Assembly: GCF_002266465.3 (NCBI RefSeq)
Contig: NZ_CP029427.2
Coordinates: 5,272,501 to 5,336,500 of the forward strand
Reading direction: 5' to 3'
Origin: Bradyrhizobium symbiodeficiens
GTDB lineage: Bacteria > Pseudomonadota > Alphaproteobacteria > Rhizobiales > Xanthobacteraceae
DNA length: 64,000 nucleotides
Position 1 is the first letter of the stretch, and each line of letters opens with the position of its first letter. Of this stretch, positions 26,694 through 35,603 are shown piece by piece. A program made the position numbers and the translations under genes. Below the pieces are notes generated by a model. It was not told the DNA's origin, searched no databases, and saw only the letters and a list, made by a program, of their open reading frames with translations.

Positions 26694-29141
26694 CTAGAAG
26701 GTCACCCGCATCCCCGCGTAGAACGCGCGCGGCCTTGCCGGGCTCAGCGAGCGCGGGTCGGTGAAGTCGTTGCCGCCGTTGGTGAAGTTGGGCAAGGCCT
26801 CGCGGTCGAAGAATTGTCCGTAGGTGGCGTAGCGCCTGTCGAAGATGTTGTCGACGCGGCCGTAAAGCTGGATGTTCTTCGCGACCTGGTAGGAGGTGTG
26901 GAGATTGAACACCGTGTAGGACGGCAGCTTCGCGAACTGGTTCGACTCGTCGCCGACGATGTATTGGCTGGAGACGAACAGCGCGTTGCCGCCGACCTTC
27001 CAGACGTCGGTCACGGCGTAATCGACGCCGACCTTGACGCGGTGGCGCGGAATCGCGGGAATCTGGTTGCCGGGCCTGACCTGGATGGTCTCGCTGGCAT
27101 CATCGGCGAACGGGCTCTCCGAGCCGAGCTCGAGCGGATCGAGGAAGCGCGCATCGACGAAGGCGTAGCTCGCCTGGAACTGAAGCGTGGGCGACTTGAT
27201 GTTGACTTCGGCCTCGAGCCCCTGCCGCCGTGTCCGGCCGACGTTTGAGAAATAGCCGAAGCCGGTCCGGCCAACGACCGGCACCGCCATGATGTCGTCG
27301 TGATTGGTGGCGCGGAAGCCGCCGATCTTCCATCCCAGAGTGCCGATGTTCAGTTCCTTGGTGCCGCGGAAGCCGGCCTCCACGGTCTTGGAGACGACCT
27401 GCTTCAACGGCGGATCCGCAACCAGGAAGGCCGCGATGAGACAGGGCCTGGCGGGATCCGCGCAGCCGAGCTCGAGCGGCGTCGGCACGCGGTTAGCCTC
27501 GGAATAGCCGGCATAGGCGGTCAATCCCGGCGTGATCTTGTAAGTGCCGCCAATGATCGGATTGAAACGGGTGAAAGTGTGATATCCGTTCAGCGCAGTC
27601 CCGAGCTGATCTTCGAGCGAGATCCGCGCCGCGTTGAAGCGACCGCCGCCCGTGATGGCGAACGCGTCCGTGACGTTGAACGTATCCATCGCGTAGAGGC
27701 CATTATACTGATTGACGGTTCGCAGCGACACGGGACCGGCAACGGGATCTGCCGCGGGGGTCGGCCCCAGGAAGACGCCGCTGCCGCTGACGACGTAGTT
27801 CTCTCCCATCGAGCCGATTTCGGAACTGGCGTTGTAGCGCGTAACGCTGGCGTCATAGGTTGAACCCATCACGAAGCGGTTGTCATGGCCGAACAGTTGA
27901 TCGGTGTTGGTGGCCTGCCCCGAGACGCCGAATGTGGACGAACGGATCGAGCCCCGGTCGATCGCGCCGAGGATCGTTCCCGGCGCATAGGGGTTGGCGA
28001 GCTGACCGCCGCCGGCGCCGTTGGCGGGTGAGGTGTCGTCGCCGAAGCAGAGCAGCGTCGCATCTGCAGCGCACTCCTCCACGTCTGTTGGATTGCCGTC
28101 GACGATGTTCTGCTCGAACCTGCGCACACGGGCGCTGCCTTCGAAAGTCCAGGTCGGCGTCGCATCGACTTTTCCGGTCAGATTGAGATAGCCGACGCGA
28201 TTGGAGGTGGTCTGCGGCGTCGTGTAGGTCGCGCCCCAGTATTTATCCAGCAACTCGGCCGGGACGGTGGCGCTTGCACCAAATTTGTTCTTGGCGGCAC
28301 CCATGTTGACGTGGAATTCGCTGTCGCCAGCCCTGTAACCGACATCGCCGTAGAAGCGCCGAACGGTCGATTGGGAGAAATTGCGGAAACCGTTGTCGCG
28401 CAGGCCTTCGAGCGCGGCGTAGACCGCGTAATTCTGATCGACCTGCTTGCCCCATTGCGCCGAGCCCTGGATGCGACCGAACGAACCGCCCATCACGTCG
28501 ACCTCGGCGCCCTGATAGGTGAAACCGTCCTTCATTTGCAGGTTGAGCGCGCCGCCTAGCGCGTTGAGGCCGAACGCCGGGTTGTTGGTCACCAGCGTTA
28601 CCGACCTGATGGCGGCGGTCGGGATCAGGTCCCAGTTGACGGCATCCGAGAACGCTTCGTTGATGCGGACGCCGTTCTGATACACCGCAAGGCCCTGCGG
28701 CGTGCCCACCACGGGCGAAGCGACGAAGCCGCGGAATTCGACATCCGGCTGGAATGGATTGCCGGTGACCTCGGTGATGTTGACGCCGGCGATATTGTCG
28801 CGCAGCGCGTCGGTGACGTTCAGCGATCCGGTGCGCTTGATCTGGCTGGCATCGACGGCGTTGATCGCCGACGGCACTTTATCGACGTCGAGGCCGCGGC
28901 CCATGCCCGGCGCGGTCGGGTAGACGTAAAGCCGCGTCTTCGGAGCGGCGGACGACGGCGCCCCTATGCGCGCGACCGGCCGCGTCGGCGCGGTACGCCT
29001 GGCCACCGACGGCGGTGGCGCTGCGACTTCGACCGGCGGCAGATTCTGGACGTTGGTCTCCTCGTCCTGCGCGGCAGCCGCGTCGGTTGCCACGACCATT
29101 CCCGTGGAAATTGAAATGATGATCAGACCGCGAACGCGCAT
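26694..29141 (-). CDS. TonB-dependent outer-membrane receptor (candidate lanthanophore/metal receptor)
   Basis: This 815-residue outer-membrane receptor has a signal peptide (residues 1 to about 24) and a proline-rich linker. A plug domain starts near DVDKVPSAINAVDASQIKRT (about residue 90), with NVTDALRDNIAGVNI and GGALNLQMKDGF. A 22-strand-type barrel follows, ending in FYAGMRVTF with the terminal Phe typical of barrel assembly. A GGAGG site precedes the ATG at 29141. It is transcribed away from the quinohemoprotein dehydrogenase across a spacer full of palindromes. By position in this PQQ locus it may import a lanthanide or its chelator, like LutH of Methylorubrum; the sequence alone does not give the ligand. 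Confidence 0.85.
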   Translation of the reverse strand: MRVRGLIIISISTGMVVATDAAAAQDEETNVQNLPPVEVAAPPPSVARRTAPTRPVARIGAPSSAAPKTRLYVYPTAPGMGRGLDVDKVPSAINAVDASQIKRTGSLNVTDALRDNIAGVNITEVTGNPFQPDVEFRGFVASPVVGTPQGLAVYQNGVRINEAFSDAVNWDLIPTAAIRSVTLVTNNPAFGLNALGGALNLQMKDGFTYQGAEVDVMGGSFGRIQGSAQWGKQVDQNYAVYAALEGLRDNGFRNFSQSTVRRFYGDVGYRAGDSEFHVNMGAAKNKFGASATVPAELLDKYWGATYTTPQTTSNRVGYLNLTGKVDATPTWTFEGSARVRRFEQNIVDGNPTDVEECAADATLLCFGDDTSPANGAGGGQLANPYAPGTILGAIDRGSIRSSTFGVSGQATNTDQLFGHDNRFVMGSTYDASVTRYNASSEIGSMGENYVVSGSGVFLGPTPAADPVAGPVSLRTVNQYNGLYAMDTFNVTDAFAITGGGRFNAARISLEDQLGTALNGYHTFTRFNPIIGGTYKITPGLTAYAGYSEANRVPTPLELGCADPARPCLIAAFLVADPPLKQVVSKTVEAGFRGTKELNIGTLGWKIGGFRATNHDDIMAVPVVGRTGFGYFSNVGRTRRQGLEAEVNIKSPTLQFQASYAFVDARFLDPLELGSESPFADDASETIQVRPGNQIPAIPRHRVKVGVDYAVTDVWKVGGNALFVSSQYIVGDESNQFAKLPSYTVFNLHTSYQVAKNIQLYGRVDNIFDRRYATYGQFFDREALPNFTNGGNDFTDPRSLSPARPRAFYAGMRVTF

Positions 29142-29259
29142 GCCGCCTCCACCCGTACCCTCTTGTCCGGCTATTTGTTTCCCCGCCGGTTGAGCAAACG
29201 ATACAAGCCAACCGCCGAAAAGCACCAGCCGTAAAAGGTCAGGCCCGTCCGGAGCACGA

Positions 29260-29343
29260 ATTCCCGATCAAATCGGGAATTATTCCCGATTCAATTGGCG
29301 GGCGGGAGCCGCTGTCCATCTTGCCGTAATGGGAACTATTCCC
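29260..29343. promoter_or_regulatory. Palindromic operator cluster between TonB receptor and dehydrogenase genes
   Basis: ATTCCCGAT occurs at 29260, its complement ATCGGGAAT at 29272 and ATTCCCGAT again at 29282, giving the perfect 19-base palindrome ATCGGGAATTATTCCCGAT (29272-29290). The same core recurs as GGGAACTATTCCC at 29331-29343. Two copies of GGGAAyTATTCCC 56 bases apart in a divergent promoter region strongly suggest binding sites for a dimeric regulator. Confidence 0.6.
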
Positions 29344-29441
29344 GGTCGCGGCGAGACATTTTGCCGAACTTCGCGAACAGCCTCCGTGCAATCCTCGATT
29401 CGACGTCGCGACTTAGGTCACGAGTCATTCATCCGTAGACT

Positions 29442-29469
29442 CACCCCGCCCCCGTGGCGGGGTGCTTTT
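29442..29469 (+). terminator. Terminator-like hairpin in the leader of the quinohemoprotein dehydrogenase gene
   Basis: CACCCCGCC and GGCGGGGTG form a perfect nine-base stem with a five-base loop, followed by CTTTTG, only 29 bases before the ATG at 29498. It may be an attenuator or may protect the mRNA 5' end; the T tract is short. Confidence 0.5.
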
Positions 29470-29497
29470 GCGGCAAGCAATAATTCGGGAGGACACG

Positions 29498-31669
29498 ATG
29501 GCTCAGACATGTTGGGCTCGCTTTTCCATTCGGCCCGCAACGCGACCCCTGACGTTGCAGAGAACCTGGACCAGCCTTGTCATCGGCCTCGGCGTTGCGG
29601 CATCGACGACGGCGGTTCTGGCCCAGGACGGCGCAAAAAGTCCGACGCCAGAGAGCATCAAAGCCATCACATCCCAGGTTGACAGCGCCTACATCAAGGC
29701 CAACACCGCGACGTCCAGCAATTGGCCCACGATCGGTCTCGACTATGCCGAGACGCGCTTTTCGAAGCTCAATCAGATCACGGCCGACAACGTCAAAGGC
29801 CTCGGCCTCGTCTGGACCTACAATCTCGAATCTTCACGCGGCGTCGAAGCCACACCGGTCGTCGTCGACGGCATCATGTACCAGACGGCATCGTGGAGCG
29901 TCGTGCACGCGATCGACGCGCGCACGGGCAAGCGCATCTGGACGTTCGATCCCCAGGTCAACCGCGAACTCGGCTTCAAGGGCTGCTGCGACGTCGTCAA
30001 CCGCGGCGTCGCACTCTACAAGGGCAAGGTGTTCGTGGCGGCTTACGACGGGCGCCTGATCGCGCTTGATTCCGCAACGGGTAAGAAGGTCTGGGAAAAG
30101 GACACCCTGCTCGACCACGAGCATTCCTATACCATCACAGGCGCGCCGCGCGTCTTCAACGGCAAGGTGGTGATCGGACAAGGCGGCGCCGAATATGGCG
30201 CGCGCGGCTACGTCACCGCCTACGATGCCGAAAGCGGCAACCAGCTCTGGCGCTGGTTCACCGTGCCGGGCGATCCCTCGAAGCCGTTCGAGGACGAATC
30301 GATGGAGAAGGCGGCCAAGACGTGGGACCCCGCCGGCAAGTACTGGCTCAACGGCGGCGGCGGCACGCCGTGGGACACCATCACCTTCGACCCCGACCTC
30401 AATCTCGTCTACATCGGCACCGGCAACGGCTCGCCCTGGAACAGAAATGTGCGCAGTCCCGCCGGCGGCGACAACCTCTACCTCGCCTCCATCGTCGCAC
30501 TGAACGCCGACACCGGAAAATACGCCTGGCATTATCAGGAAACGCCCGGCGACCACTGGGACTACACCTCGACCCAGCCGATGATCCTCGCCGACATCAG
30601 CATCGACGGCGCCCCGCGCAAGGTCATCCTGCACGCGCCCAAGAACGGCTTCTTCTTCGTGATCGACCGCACCAACGGCAAATTCATCTCGGCGAAGAAT
30701 TTCGTCGATGTGAACTGGGCCACTGGCTACGACACCAACGGCCGCCCGATCGAGGTGCCGGCCGCGCGTGGCGAAGCAGCCTACGACTCGATCCCCGGAC
30801 CCTACGGTGCCCACAACTGGCATCCAATGTCGTTCAACCCGCAGACCGGCCTCGTCTATCTGCCGGCCCAGAACGTGCCGTTGAATCTCATTCCGGAAAA
30901 GAGCTTCAAGCAGAATGCCGCAACGCCGGGCAAATTCGGCGGCACCACCGGCTGGAATGTCGGCTTCGTGCTCAACGGAGAGCCGCCCAAGAGTCTTCCG
31001 TTCGGACGGCTGGTCGCGTGGGATCCGGTCAAGCAGAAGGAAGCCTGGCGCGTCGAATACCCTTCGCCATGGAACGGCGGAACGTTGACCACGGCCGGAA
31101 ACCTGGTTTTCCAGGGCACCGCGGACGGACGCTTCGTCGCCTATGACGCCATGACGGGCAAGACGCTGTGGGAAACACCGACCGGCACCGGCGTGGTCGC
31201 GGCGGCTTCGACCTACCTGCTCGATGGCGTGCAGTACGTCTCGATCGCCGTCGGCTGGGGCGGCGTCTACGGCATGGCGCAGCGGGCGACCGAGCGGCAA
31301 AACCCGGGCACGGTCTACACGTTCGCGCTCAACGGCAAGGCGCCGCTTCCGGAATTCGTGAAGTACCAGACCGAAGGCCTGCTCCAGGGCGTGAAGTACG
31401 ATCCCAAGGACGTGCCGGAAGGAACGGCCCTCTACGTTGCCGCCTGCGCCACATGCCATGGTGTGCCCGGCGTCGACAAGGGCGGCAACGTCCGCAATCT
31501 CGGCTACGTACCCGCGGCGGAGATCGCCAACCTCAAGGACATCGTCTTCAAGGGACCGTTCCGCGACAAAGGCATGCCGGACTTCACGGGCAAGCTGACG
31601 GAAGCCGACGTCGTGAAGATCCAGGCCTTCATCCAAGGCACCGCCGACGCGATACGGCCGAAGAAATGA
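29498..31669 (+). CDS. Quinohemoprotein alcohol dehydrogenase (PQQ plus cytochrome c domain)
   Basis: This 723-residue periplasmic enzyme oxidises alcohols with PQQ and passes electrons to its own haem. A signal peptide ends near ASTTAVLAQ (about residue 45). The eight-bladed propeller carries the adjacent-cysteine motif KGCCDVVNRG and the catalytic Asp355 in GDHWDYTST. Residue 357 is Thr rather than Asp, so it lacks the extra lanthanide ligand and is probably calcium-dependent. A C-terminal cytochrome c domain binds haem through Cys650, Cys653 and His654 (CATCH), with Met693 as likely axial ligand. ATG 29498 follows a CGGGAGGA site. A response regulator gene follows. Confidence 0.92.
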   Translation: MAQTCWARFSIRPATRPLTLQRTWTSLVIGLGVAASTTAVLAQDGAKSPTPESIKAITSQVDSAYIKANTATSSNWPTIGLDYAETRFSKLNQITADNVKGLGLVWTYNLESSRGVEATPVVVDGIMYQTASWSVVHAIDARTGKRIWTFDPQVNRELGFKGCCDVVNRGVALYKGKVFVAAYDGRLIALDSATGKKVWEKDTLLDHEHSYTITGAPRVFNGKVVIGQGGAEYGARGYVTAYDAESGNQLWRWFTVPGDPSKPFEDESMEKAAKTWDPAGKYWLNGGGGTPWDTITFDPDLNLVYIGTGNGSPWNRNVRSPAGGDNLYLASIVALNADTGKYAWHYQETPGDHWDYTSTQPMILADISIDGAPRKVILHAPKNGFFFVIDRTNGKFISAKNFVDVNWATGYDTNGRPIEVPAARGEAAYDSIPGPYGAHNWHPMSFNPQTGLVYLPAQNVPLNLIPEKSFKQNAATPGKFGGTTGWNVGFVLNGEPPKSLPFGRLVAWDPVKQKEAWRVEYPSPWNGGTLTTAGNLVFQGTADGRFVAYDAMTGKTLWETPTGTGVVAAASTYLLDGVQYVSIAVGWGGVYGMAQRATERQNPGTVYTFALNGKAPLPEFVKYQTEGLLQGVKYDPKDVPEGTALYVAACATCHGVPGVDKGGNVRNLGYVPAAEIANLKDIVFKGPFRDKGMPDFTGKLTEADVVKIQAFIQGTADAIRPKK

Positions 31670-31769
31670 CATGGCGGCACGGCTGCGGCAGGCCTTGCCG
31701 CAGCCGGTGGATGCGAAGTTCGCAACACGCCTCAATCCTCTGAAACACAATGCATTTCGAGGAGGTTCA

Positions 31770-32405
31770 TTGAGTTCCATACTGGTCGTCGATGACCATC
31801 CCATCATTGCGGAGGCATGCCGTATCGTGCTGGGGGACGTCGAAGACGTTGTCGCCGCGCGCGACGTGCCGAGCGGCTATGACGCATTCCTGGAGCACCG
31901 GCCGGGAGTCGTCATCCTCGATTTGAGCTTTCCCGGCGAAGCACTGGGCGGTGTCGACTTGCTGCACCGCATCTCCTCGGATGCGCCGCTCGCACGCATC
32001 CTGGTTTTCAGCATGCATGCCGACGCAAATATCGTCGCGTCCGCGATCAAGGCGGGAGCCATCGGATATTTGCTGAAGGACTCTCCGCCGGACGAACTGC
32101 CAAAGGCGGTGCGTCAGGTCCGACTCGGCCATCGCTATGTCGACGAACGGATCAACCTGCGCGGCGTGACCCTGCCCGACCACGTCGTTTCCGGAAAAGC
32201 CACACTGACACGAAGAGAGCGTGAGGCGCTCGGCCTGCTCGGCCAAGGACATTCGTATCCTGCGATCGCCGACGAGCTGGCTATCACGCCTCGGGCTGTC
32301 GCCCGGCTCATCAAGCAGGCGAGGACCAAGCTCGGTATCCGCCGCACGAGCGACCTGCTCCGACGGGCGCGCGATCTCGCCGACGGAGAAGACAGCCCGA
32401 ATTGA
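31770..32405 (+). CDS. LuxR/NarL-family response regulator, first
   Basis: This 211-residue transcription regulator has a receiver domain (SILVVDDHPIIAE, phosphoacceptor in VVILDLSF, Lys in YLLKDS). Its C-terminal helix-turn-helix (LTRREREALGLLGQGHSYPA, then ITPRAVARLIKQARTKLGI) is of the NarL type. The TTG at 31770 was chosen because an excellent GAGGAGG site precedes it and homology starts there; an in-frame ATG at 31671, just after the dehydrogenase stop, would add 33 unrelated residues. It likely controls the PQQ genes, as ExaE/FlhR-type regulators do, together with the kinase encoded next to it on the other strand. Confidence 0.85.
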   Translation: MSSILVVDDHPIIAEACRIVLGDVEDVVAARDVPSGYDAFLEHRPGVVILDLSFPGEALGGVDLLHRISSDAPLARILVFSMHADANIVASAIKAGAIGYLLKDSPPDELPKAVRQVRLGHRYVDERINLRGVTLPDHVVSGKATLTRREREALGLLGQGHSYPAIADELAITPRAVARLIKQARTKLGIRRTSDLLRRARDLADGEDSPN

Positions 32406-32459
32406 CGCGCGACCACTTGGTCCGTTGCTCGCTCGGAGGCAGTAGACGCCACGTTCAGA

Positions 32460-33818
32460 TCAGGCCACCGCCGTCGGAACCAGTGCCTCCACCGTCAATC
32501 CGCCATCGCCGGAGACGACGTTGAGCGTGCCGCCCAGCGCCAGGATCCGCTCCCGCATGCCGACGAGGCCGAAGCCGAGCTTCTGGTCCGGCTCCATGCC
32601 GCGGCCATTGTCGCTGACCCGCACCCGGGCGCAGACGCGGCCGTCCTGCGCCGTCTGCTCCGCCGGCTCGATCACGACATTGACCGAGGTCGCGCCGGCG
32701 TGGCGGAACACGTTGGTGAGCGCCTCCTGCACGATGCGGTAGATGGTGAGGTCGGCGGTCTCGCCGGTTGCGCCCAGCGCGGGTGAGATCGACGTCTCGA
32801 TCGCGACATCCGGATGCGATTCCCGCCACAGCCGCGACAGCGATTCCAGCGCCTGGCGCAGGCCGAGCTCGGCAAGGCCGACGGGGCGCAAGCGCTCCAG
32901 CACGCGGCGATTGAACTGCTGCAGCGCGTTGATCTGCTCCAGCATGGCGCTGCCGTGTTTTCGCACGGCCTCGGCGCTGGGAACGCGTCCGTCCGCCTGC
33001 TTCGCCAGCGCGCCGGCATGCGCCCGCAGCGAGAACAAATACGGCCCGAACTCGTCGTGGAGCTCGCGCGCGATCTCCTTGCGCTCGATGTCCTGGAGCG
33101 ACACCGCGCGCTCGGCGAGGCGCCGCTTGTCCTCGACTGCCTCACCCAGCGTTGCGGCGAGGTGGTTGAGCTTGGTGCAGATCACGGCGAGCTCCGGCGC
33201 ACCGCCCGGTGTGACACGGGCCTCGTAATGTCCGCCTTCCAGCTCCCCCATTGCCTCCGCCAGCGACTGCAGCGGCGCCAGCGCGCGGCCGACCACATTC
33301 ATCATCAAGAAGAACAGCGCCAGCGCGATCGCCGAGCCGACCTCGAGCTGGGTCACGATGCCGTCCCAGATCTCCGCGATCTCGTCATCGGGATGCGAGG
33401 TGATCAGGAGCGAGCCGGGCCTGCCGTGGATCGAGACCGGTACGCTCACCGCGGTCTGCTCGGGATGAACCAGGCCGACGAACCAGGCCGGCGGCCCGCG
33501 CGTGTCGGCGTCAGTATCAAGCCGGGGTGGCGTCTGCGGATTGCCTGCGGCATCCCGAAGCGTGATGCTGACATGGCGCAGACGGCTGAGATCGCGCGCG
33601 ATCTGGTTCAGCCTGGCATCCGGATCGGGCGCCTCGTTGAGATCGGCAACGATCATCTCGATGAATTCGCGCGCGAGGCGGATCACGCTCTGGTCCTCGG
33701 CCTGCACCCGCGGACCTGCCTCCGCGACCTGGCGGCCGATATTGACGGCGAGCCCCAGCGCCAGCAGCAGCGCCAGCAAGAGGTTGATGCGCCCGCGCAA
33801 GGATAGATTTTGCCACAT
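32460..33818 (-). CDS. NarX/DegS-type sensor histidine kinase
   Basis: This 452-residue inner-membrane kinase has two transmembrane segments (about residues 9-25 and 165-185) that flank a periplasmic sensor region. A HAMP-like linker (VGRALAPLQSLAEAMGELEG) follows. The HisKA_3 dimerisation site has the phosphorylated His in IERKEIARELHDEFGPYLFS, and the ATPase domain carries TIYRIVQEALTNVFRHA and DNGRGM. It lies between two NarL-type response regulators, convergent with the first and divergent from the second. By analogy with ExaD or FlhS it may sense alcohol oxidation, formaldehyde or periplasmic redox state; the signal is not evident. Confidence 0.88.
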   Translation of the reverse strand: MWQNLSLRGRINLLLALLLALGLAVNIGRQVAEAGPRVQAEDQSVIRLAREFIEMIVADLNEAPDPDARLNQIARDLSRLRHVSITLRDAAGNPQTPPRLDTDADTRGPPAWFVGLVHPEQTAVSVPVSIHGRPGSLLITSHPDDEIAEIWDGIVTQLEVGSAIALALFFLMMNVVGRALAPLQSLAEAMGELEGGHYEARVTPGGAPELAVICTKLNHLAATLGEAVEDKRRLAERAVSLQDIERKEIARELHDEFGPYLFSLRAHAGALAKQADGRVPSAEAVRKHGSAMLEQINALQQFNRRVLERLRPVGLAELGLRQALESLSRLWRESHPDVAIETSISPALGATGETADLTIYRIVQEALTNVFRHAGATSVNVVIEPAEQTAQDGRVCARVRVSDNGRGMEPDQKLGFGLVGMRERILALGGTLNVVSGDGGLTVEALVPTAVA

Positions 33819-33960
33819 TGGTGTCGCCCGTGCCTCGCGATGCCTCGCCCGCCCCGGTCCGATGGCGTTGACAGGGGCGAAGCGGCGGATATCTAATCGG
33901 AAGCGTACAGCAATCCCGGCCGGGCGCGAAACAGGCCGACGCTGTCACAAGGAAACGCCT

Positions 33961-34581
33961 ATGCGCATTCTGATCGTCGACGATCATCCCATTGTCGCCT
34001 CCGGCTGCCGTGCCGTGCTGGCCGACGAGGGCGAGATCGAGATTTTGGAGGCCGCCGACGCCGAGGACGGCGAGTGCGTCTTCATCGTCGAACGCCCCGA
34101 CCTCTGCATCATCGACATCAATTTGCCGACCGTCTCCGGCTTCGAGCTCGCCCGCCGCATCCTCGAGCGCGCGGCTGATGCCCGCATCATCATGTTCAGC
34201 ATGAACGACGACCCGGCCTTTGCCGCGCGCGCGATCGAGTGCGGCGCCAAGGGCTACGTCTCCAAGACCGGCGACCCCGACGATCTCGTCGAGGCGATCC
34301 GCGCCGTCGGCGGCGGCGGCACGTATCTGCCGAGCGCGATCGCGCGCAGCATCGCCTTCGCAGGGCCGACGCTGGCGCAAAGCCCGCTGTCCAAGCTGAA
34401 CCCGCGCGAAATGGAGATCCTGCGGCTGCTCAGCGCCGGAAAGAGCCTGTCCGAAATTGCCTGGCTGGTGCAGTCGTCCTACAAGACGGTCGCCAACACC
34501 TCGTCCATCATGCGCCAGAAGCTCGGGGTCAAGACCTCGGTCGAGCTGGTGCGGCTGGCGATCGACAGCGGCGTTGCCTGA
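33961..34581 (+). CDS. LuxR/NarL-family response regulator, second
   Basis: This 206-residue response regulator has a receiver domain RILIVDDHPIVASGC with the phosphoacceptor Asp in CIIDINLP and Lys in YVSKTG. The DNA-binding domain LNPREMEILRLLSAGKSLSE is followed by SYKTVANTSSIMRQKLGVK. It is divergent from the kinase gene across a 142-base spacer and lies 69 bases upstream of fghA, which it may control together with the rest of the methylotrophy-type locus. It resembles FlhR, which regulates formaldehyde oxidation in Paracoccus; the assignment is from context. Confidence 0.87.
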   Translation: MRILIVDDHPIVASGCRAVLADEGEIEILEAADAEDGECVFIVERPDLCIIDINLPTVSGFELARRILERAADARIIMFSMNDDPAFAARAIECGAKGYVSKTGDPDDLVEAIRAVGGGGTYLPSAIARSIAFAGPTLAQSPLSKLNPREMEILRLLSAGKSLSEIAWLVQSSYKTVANTSSIMRQKLGVKTSVELVRLAIDSGVA

Positions 34582-34650
34582 CGGCGCCACGAATTCGGTC
34601 ACATAAGCGTTGCAATCTTGAAGTGGTGAGATGCCACGGAGCTCCAAGGC

Positions 34651-35496
34651 ATGACGATTCAGACTGTCTCGACCAACAAATCCTACGGCGGCGTGCAGGG
34701 CGTGTATCGCCATGCCAGCCAGGCGACGGGAACCGACATGGTGTTCTCGGTCTATGTTCCGCCGCATGCCGGCGGCGCCAGGCTGCCCGTGGTCTGGTAC
34801 CTGTCCGGCCTCACCTGCACCCATGCCAACGTCACCGAGAAGGGCGAATTCCGCAAGGCCTGCGCCGAGCTCGGCCTGATCTTCGTCGCGACCGATACGT
34901 CACCACGTGGGCCCGACGTGCCGGGCGATGCCAACAACGCCTATGATTTCGGCCTCGGGGCCGGCTTCTATGTCGATGCGACCGAGGCGCCGTTCGCGCG
35001 CAATTATCGGATGTGGAGCTATGTGACCGACGAGTTGCCGAAGCTCGTGGCGGGAAATTTTCCCGTCGACGCCAAGCGGCAATCGGTGATGGGCCATTCG
35101 ATGGGCGGCCACGGCGCGCTGACGGTGGCACTGCGCAATCCGCACCGCTATCGCGCCGCGAGCGCCTTCGCGCCGATCGTGGCGCCCTCGCAGGTGCCGT
35201 GGGGCATCAAGGCGCTCACCGGCTATCTCGGGCCGAACAAGGACGCATGGCGCAGCCATGACACGGTGGCGCTGATCGCGGACGGCGCGAAGTTTTCCGG
35301 CTTCCTGGTCGACGTCGGCGAGGCCGACAATTTCCTGAAGGAGCAGCTGAAGCCGGAGCTGCTCGAAGCCGCCTGCAGCAAGGCGAACATCCCGCTGACG
35401 CTGCGGCGTCAGCCGGGCTACGACCACAGCTATTATTTCATCTCGACCTTCATGGGCGATCATCTGCACTGGCATGCTGAGAAGCTGAAGGGGTGA
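34651..35496 (+). CDS. fghA: S-formylglutathione hydrolase
   Basis: This 281-residue cytoplasmic esterase (esterase D family) hydrolyses S-formylglutathione to formate and glutathione, the last step of glutathione-dependent formaldehyde oxidation. The catalytic serine is Ser150 in GHSMGGHG. Family motifs YLSGLTCTHAN, DTSPRG and the C-terminal GYDHSYYFISTFMGDHL with the catalytic His are present. It fits downstream of PQQ-dependent methanol oxidation. The partner glutathione-dependent formaldehyde dehydrogenase is not in this window. The ATG follows a GGAG sequence. Confidence 0.93.
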   Translation: MTIQTVSTNKSYGGVQGVYRHASQATGTDMVFSVYVPPHAGGARLPVVWYLSGLTCTHANVTEKGEFRKACAELGLIFVATDTSPRGPDVPGDANNAYDFGLGAGFYVDATEAPFARNYRMWSYVTDELPKLVAGNFPVDAKRQSVMGHSMGGHGALTVALRNPHRYRAASAFAPIVAPSQVPWGIKALTGYLGPNKDAWRSHDTVALIADGAKFSGFLVDVGEADNFLKEQLKPELLEAACSKANIPLTLRRQPGYDHSYYFISTFMGDHLHWHAEKLKG

Positions 35497-35507
35497 GACC
35501 GGTCTCT

Positions 35508-35552
35508 CCTCCCCCTCTCCCCCGTTCGTACGGGGAGAAGGTTGGGGTGAGG
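35508..35552. repeat. Palindromic intergenic repeat
   Basis: CTCTCCCCCGTTCGTACGGGGAGA-like hairpin followed by a GGTTGGGGTGAGGGG tail, between the ends of two converging genes. It belongs to the same family as the element at 44720-44862 and may act as a terminator for fghA. Confidence 0.55.
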
Positions 35553-35603
35553 GGCTACATCCCCGAAAGCGGTGACAGTGGGACTCGCGGAAAGGCGAAG
35601 AAC

